In this document: positions 61,465 through 64,000 of the stretch, piece after piece
Numbering within the stretch: position 1 is the first letter of the stretch
Layout: each line of letters starts with the position of its first letter
Source of the DNA: CAXXIC01 sp049315325
GTDB taxonomy: Bacteria; Bacteroidota; Bacteroidia; Bacteroidales; UBA7332
Direction: 5' to 3'
DNA: 64,000 bases
Assembly: GCA_049315325.1 (NCBI GenBank)
Contig: JBMOKJ010000006.1
Coordinates: forward strand, 134,290 to 198,289
Translations under genes and position numbers: made by a program
Notes under the pieces: generated by a model
What the model was told of the DNA's origin: nothing
Databases searched by the model: none
The model's input: only the letters and a program-made list of their open reading frames with translations

Positions 61465-62179
61465 TGTATTGCAGTATTCTGTTTAATCCTTTGAGTACAA
61501 GATATTCGTCTGCAAAGATGATGTTTTTTAGCCGCTTATCAAAGTAAAAAGTGTCACCGCCAGTTAAAAAAATCAAAAGATCGGTGCATTCTTCCGTTAA
61601 TCGGTTTATATACCCTTCTATTTCGAAAACGATGCCATTCGCCACACCCGATCTGATGGCGGTTTCGGTGTCGAATCCAGTGAGTGGTGTGTCGCCGTTT
61701 TTGTCAATCAATGGGAGCTTGTCGGTGTAGTGATGGAGGGCGTTGAGGCGCATTTCGAGCCCTGGTGCGATGTTTCCACCGCGGTAGCAGCCTGTGGCAT
61801 CGATAAAGTCGTAGGTGATGGCTGTTCCAGCATCGATTACCAGTAGGTTCTGTTTGGGCTGTTCGAAATAGGCACCAGCTACTGCAGCGATGCGGTCGCG
61901 ACCCAGTGTTTCGGGTGTTCGGTAGTCGAGTCTGAAAGGCAACGGCGTGGTGTGCGACAGCAGCACAAACCGCTCCGACAGGCTTTTCAGGTGATTGAGC
62001 GTGGTAGCCGGCAGTTTCTTCACAGTGGAGAGTATCACACCCAATATCCGCTCTTCGGCAATGAAGAGCTTGACCGTCGAAGTGCTCAATTCGTTGGCTA
62101 CAATCTGCTTCACGAGTTCGTTGCCCTTGAATAGTGCCAGTTTGGTACGCGTATTTCCCTGATCTATAATGAGGTTCAT
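61454..62179 (-). CDS. coaX: Type III pantothenate kinase
   Basis: 241 residues from ATG 62179, where MNLIIDQGNTRTKLALF gives the phosphate-1 motif; an upstream start at 62242 adds a non-homologous leader. LGRDRIAAVAGA, VIDAGTAITYDF and GLEMRLNALHHYTDKLP are the CoaX motifs. It phosphorylates pantothenate in coenzyme A synthesis. Confidence 0.94.
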   Translation of the reverse strand: MNLIIDQGNTRTKLALFKGNELVKQIVANELSTSTVKLFIAEERILGVILSTVKKLPATTLNHLKSLSERFVLLSHTTPLPFRLDYRTPETLGRDRIAAVAGAYFEQPKQNLLVIDAGTAITYDFIDATGCYRGGNIAPGLEMRLNALHHYTDKLPLIDKNGDTPLTGFDTETAIRSGVANGIVFEIEGYINRLTEECTDLLIFLTGGDTFYFDKRLKNIIFADEYLVLKGLNRILQYNAQ

Positions 62180-62595
62180 TGGTTGTGGGGTAGTCGGTTT
62201 AGTGTGCAAAGATAGGGAAAAATTTGAAGATGGATTGAACACGAAGGGGCTAAGGGGCTAAGGGAATTTCTGTCCACAGATTACACACATTAACACGGAT
62301 TTAGAGAATTGCCTGCAGATTTATAATTTGCTCGCTTTCGTATGTATTAAGGGAAAGAGAATTTGATTGAAATGTTCAAATGTAGAGAAAGAAAAGCAAA
62401 AAAGAAGCGTGGACTAAGCCTTATCCGCACTAGAGGCCCTGAGAAGCCCACACACAAAAGATAAGTCAAAAGCCCACGCCGTTTATTGTAGAAGAGGTAG
62501 TAAAATCATTTGATTCCTAAACCCGCGCGATTAGTTTGCAAAAATACAAAAATCTGTTCGCTCTGGATGAATTGTGATGAAATAATTGCGCTTCA
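62180..62595. other. Gene-free stretch between coaX and the HTH gene
   Basis: 416 bp. Holds a short relic TGTCCACAGATTACACAC...AACACGGATTT (about 62270-62302), similar to repeats common in many bacterial genomes; a segment at 62405-62483 in which GCGTGG can pair with CCACGC; and the first copy of a 24-bp direct repeat (62460-62483). Confidence 0.5.
62460..62483 (+). repeat. 24-bp direct repeat, copy 1
   Basis: GATAAGTCAAAAGCCCACGC followed by CGTT; an exact copy lies at 63063-63086. The two bracket the HTH gene at 62596-62964. Confidence 0.85.
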
Positions 62596-62964
62596 TCATT
62601 GCACTTTGCGAAGCTTTGAGTTGTAGCGACTATCGTGTCTGCGATCAAAATCATCAAGTTGCTCCGCCGTAAACCACACCTTTTGACCATCGCTACAGTA
62701 GTCTAATTTGCCCGATTTACGATAATTGTAAATTGTACCTTCACTGACTTCATACATTTTACATAAATCTTTTGTGAAATAAATTCTTCGGTTTTGAGCT
62801 TGGTTTAATTCATGTCTAATATTCTCCAGCATTTTTACATTATTTTCATTCATCTCTCTCATCAAACGGCATAGCTCCTCCATCTGGTTGGGATTTTCAG
62901 ACACTACTTGTGCCGTACTTTCAACCAACTCCTTTGGGTTTGTATGTTGTTTGGAGTTTGTCAT
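62596..62964 (-). CDS. Small HTH (MerR/excisionase-like) DNA-binding protein
   Basis: 122 residues from ATG 62964, chosen because the longer frame to 63129 runs through the direct repeat and low-complexity residues. An N-terminal helical, coiled-coil-like part (MEELCRLMREMNENNVKMLENIRHEL) precedes an HTH_17-type domain: RIYFTKDLCKMYEVSEGTIYNYRKSGKL then GQKVWFTAEQLDDF. Such domains occur in excisionases and mobilisation proteins of Bacteroidetes elements. The flanking direct repeats suggest a small mobile cassette or its remnant. Confidence 0.7.
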   Translation of the reverse strand: MTNSKQHTNPKELVESTAQVVSENPNQMEELCRLMREMNENNVKMLENIRHELNQAQNRRIYFTKDLCKMYEVSEGTIYNYRKSGKLDYCSDGQKVWFTAEQLDDFDRRHDSRYNSKLRKVQ

Positions 62965-63062
62965 TCTTTTTTTACTTTGCTCACACCTCCAGTTTGCACA
63001 AAAAAAACGTGGGCTATTGTTATTATCATAAATCTGCTGCTTCATTTGAAGCCATAAGAAAT

Positions 63063-63086
63063 GATAAGTCAAAAGCCCACGCCGTT
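63063..63086 (+). repeat. 24-bp direct repeat, copy 2
   Basis: Exact copy of 62460-62483 in the same orientation, followed here by CGGCGTGAGC, which lets the end fold back (GCCGTTCGGC). Confidence 0.85.
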
Positions 63087-63370
63087 CGGCGTGAGCATTG
63101 TGCTCAATTGTTTCTTTGTGTGTTCGCAATATTGAAATTTCTCAGGTTTTTAGTGCGCGAACAAAAGCAGAATGCTATATTAAAATGTTGAAATATTAGT
63201 TGTTGTCTGGGTTGTTTCTTTCTTTTTTTTGATAAATAATTGAATTGGTGTTGAAACGATTTTTAAACCGATTGTGCAAAGATAAAAAATATTTGTAATT
63301 GAAGTTTTAATGTTGTTCCAAAATTTGGTTCTAAGGAATTAGGACGAATAGACTATTTGATTTCACAAAA

Positions 63371-63545
63371 GAATAGAATAGGACGCGGATTTTACGGATT
63401 AAGCGGATAAGTACGGATGTAAATCAAACGGATTTTATACAGATATGTGTGATGCAAGCATCAATGATTTTGGCATTATTACGAAAATCAATTCAACGCA
63501 GTTGAATTAAAATCCGCTATATCAGCGTTAATCAGCGTTCTGTTA
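63371..63545. repeat. Dispersed repeat family B, copy 2 (inverted)
   Basis: Begins with GACGCGGATTTTACGGATTA and ends with AATCCGCTATATCAGCGTTA then ATCAGCGTTCTG, i.e. the two ends of 59572-59752 in reverse order and strand; the centre differs. Confidence 0.65.
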
Positions 63546-63670
63546 TTTTATTTGATCGAATTTTTACAACAAAAATTCATTCCTCTTCCCTGGATTTTTT
63601 GGTAAAAAAGAACAAACAGCGTCTCTCCTTATCACGGCGAAACTATTTACGCATTTTTAACATATTGAAA

Positions 63671-63709
63671 ATCTTGCTTGTGAAATTGTTTTTTATTCAC
63701 AAGCAAGAT
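63671..63709. repeat. 14-bp perfect hairpin
   Basis: ATCTTGCTTGTGAA (63671-63684) and TTCACAAGCAAGAT (63696-63709) with an 11-base loop. No good T-run on either strand, so a simple terminator is not obvious. Confidence 0.75.
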
Positions 63710-63710
63710 G

Positions 63711-63760
63711 CAAACCGACACAAACTGAAACAAACCAGCACAAACTGTCACAAGTTACCA
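63711..63760 (+). repeat. Tandem 10-bp-period CAAAC repeat
   Basis: Five decamers each start with CAAAC or CAAGT: CAAACCGACA, CAAACTGAAA, CAAACCAGCA, CAAACTGTCA, CAAGTTACCA. Spacing equals about one helical turn. It follows the hairpin after one base and precedes the gene at 63891 by 130 bp. Confidence 0.7.
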
Positions 63761-63890
63761 AATAATTTATATTAAACACCTGATATAAAGCTTATTGAGA
63801 TGAGTGTAATCAGTTATATCTGATTTTTATATTCAAATATTATATCCTAATATTGCACTACAATATTGAAACAACTAACCAAATAACAAT

Positions 63891-64000
63891 ATGATGAACG
63901 ACATCCATAACACGAATTACACCGGATGGTTTCAAAACCAAACCATGTATAGTCAATGTAACACAACGACGTGTTGCGAGGCAAGTAACCTTCTAAAACT
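63891..64000 (+). CDS. Start of an unrecognised gene, cut by the window end
   Basis: An ATG-ATG at 63891/63894 opens a frame that stays open to the last base (36 codons). The visible part (MMNDIHNTNYTGWF... then a cysteine-containing QCNTTTCCEASN) has no signal peptide and matches no family I know. It could also be a short chance frame, because only 110 bases are seen. Confidence 0.35.
   Translation, partial: MMNDIHNTNYTGWFQNQTMYSQCNTTTCCEASNLLK

Larger units (their letters stand above)
62965..63890. other. Gene-free stretch with repeats before the right-edge gene
   Basis: 926 bp. From left: an inverted pair CGTGGGCT (63009-63016) / AGCCCACG (63074-63081); the second 24-bp direct repeat (63063-63086); dispersed repeat B copy 2 (63371-63545); a 14-bp hairpin (63671-63709); a 10-bp-period repeat (63711-63760); and AT-rich sequence. 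No credible ORF. Confidence 0.5.

Noticed and set aside
62910..63191. 93-codon plus-strand ORF opposite the HTH gene
   Set aside because: Antisense shadow running through a direct repeat; composition unlike real proteins.
63711..63760. CRISPR-like array
   Set aside because: Units are 10 bp with no spacers; no cas genes in the window.

Overview
The window comes from a low-to-mid GC Bacteroidota genome, most likely order Bacteroidales. The signs are: upstream regions carry the Bacteroidetes promoter pattern (TTG/TTTG near -33 and TAnnTTTG near -7) instead of E. coli -35/-10 boxes; the ribosomal protein cluster runs rpsL-rpsG-fusA-rpsJ without tuf; and there are typical lineage genes such as a DUF4834 protein, an LptC lipoprotein next to a CNNM protein and a PpiD-like chaperone, MeaB, and eukaryotic-type NADP isocitrate dehydrogenase. 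Genus cannot be fixed from the sequence alone.

Region 1 (1-8571) is a glucan-use locus cut by the left edge: the C-terminal end of a GH16 enzyme, two GPH-type sugar symporters, a secreted clan GH-A glycosidase and a 1131-residue cytoplasmic protein resembling GH94/GH149/GH161 phosphorylases. Together they suggest surface/periplasmic cleavage of a beta-glucan, import of oligosaccharides and phosphorolysis inside the cell.

Region 2 (8572-22840) is a hexuronate catabolic regulon: a LacI-family repressor, then uxaC, an SDR-type mannonate oxidoreductase, uxuA, a PfkB sugar kinase, a LarA-superfamily (nickel-pincer nucleotide) enzyme, pdxB, gnd, kdgK, kdgA and an ExuT-like transporter. The core route is glucuronate -> fructuronate -> mannonate -> KDG -> KDPG -> pyruvate + glyceraldehyde-3-P. 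The LarA homologue, extra kinase and gnd suggest a possible side branch mannonate <-> gluconate -> 6-phosphogluconate -> ribulose-5-P. Two four-helix-bundle (23S-IVS/S23-like) genes sit between operon genes, each in a roughly 490-500 bp module bounded by inverted repeats built from ATTTACM heptamers. A 20-bp perfect palindrome and a second LacI-like operator lie upstream of the two transcription units.

Region 3 (22923-24198) holds a DUF3467 protein and a membrane desaturase that strikingly resembles eukaryotic dihydroceramide delta-4 desaturases. Region 4 (24199-42550) is the complete str-S10-spc-alpha ribosomal cluster from rpsL to rplQ, including rpmD and rpmJ.

Region 5 (42600-59488) is housekeeping: psd-pssA, tadA, gapA, phoH, a secreted C1 peptidase, a 2-dehydropantoate reductase, icd, meaB, pdxA, rlmN, a PpiD-like chaperone, a CNNM protein and lptC. 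Region 6 (59489-64000) is repeat-rich: a MITE-like element, two inverted copies of a dispersed repeat, an outer-membrane barrel gene with coaX, a small HTH gene between 24-bp direct repeats, a 14-bp hairpin followed by a 10-bp-period CAAAC repeat, and the start of an unknown gene at the right edge. No rRNA, tRNA or CRISPR array was seen.
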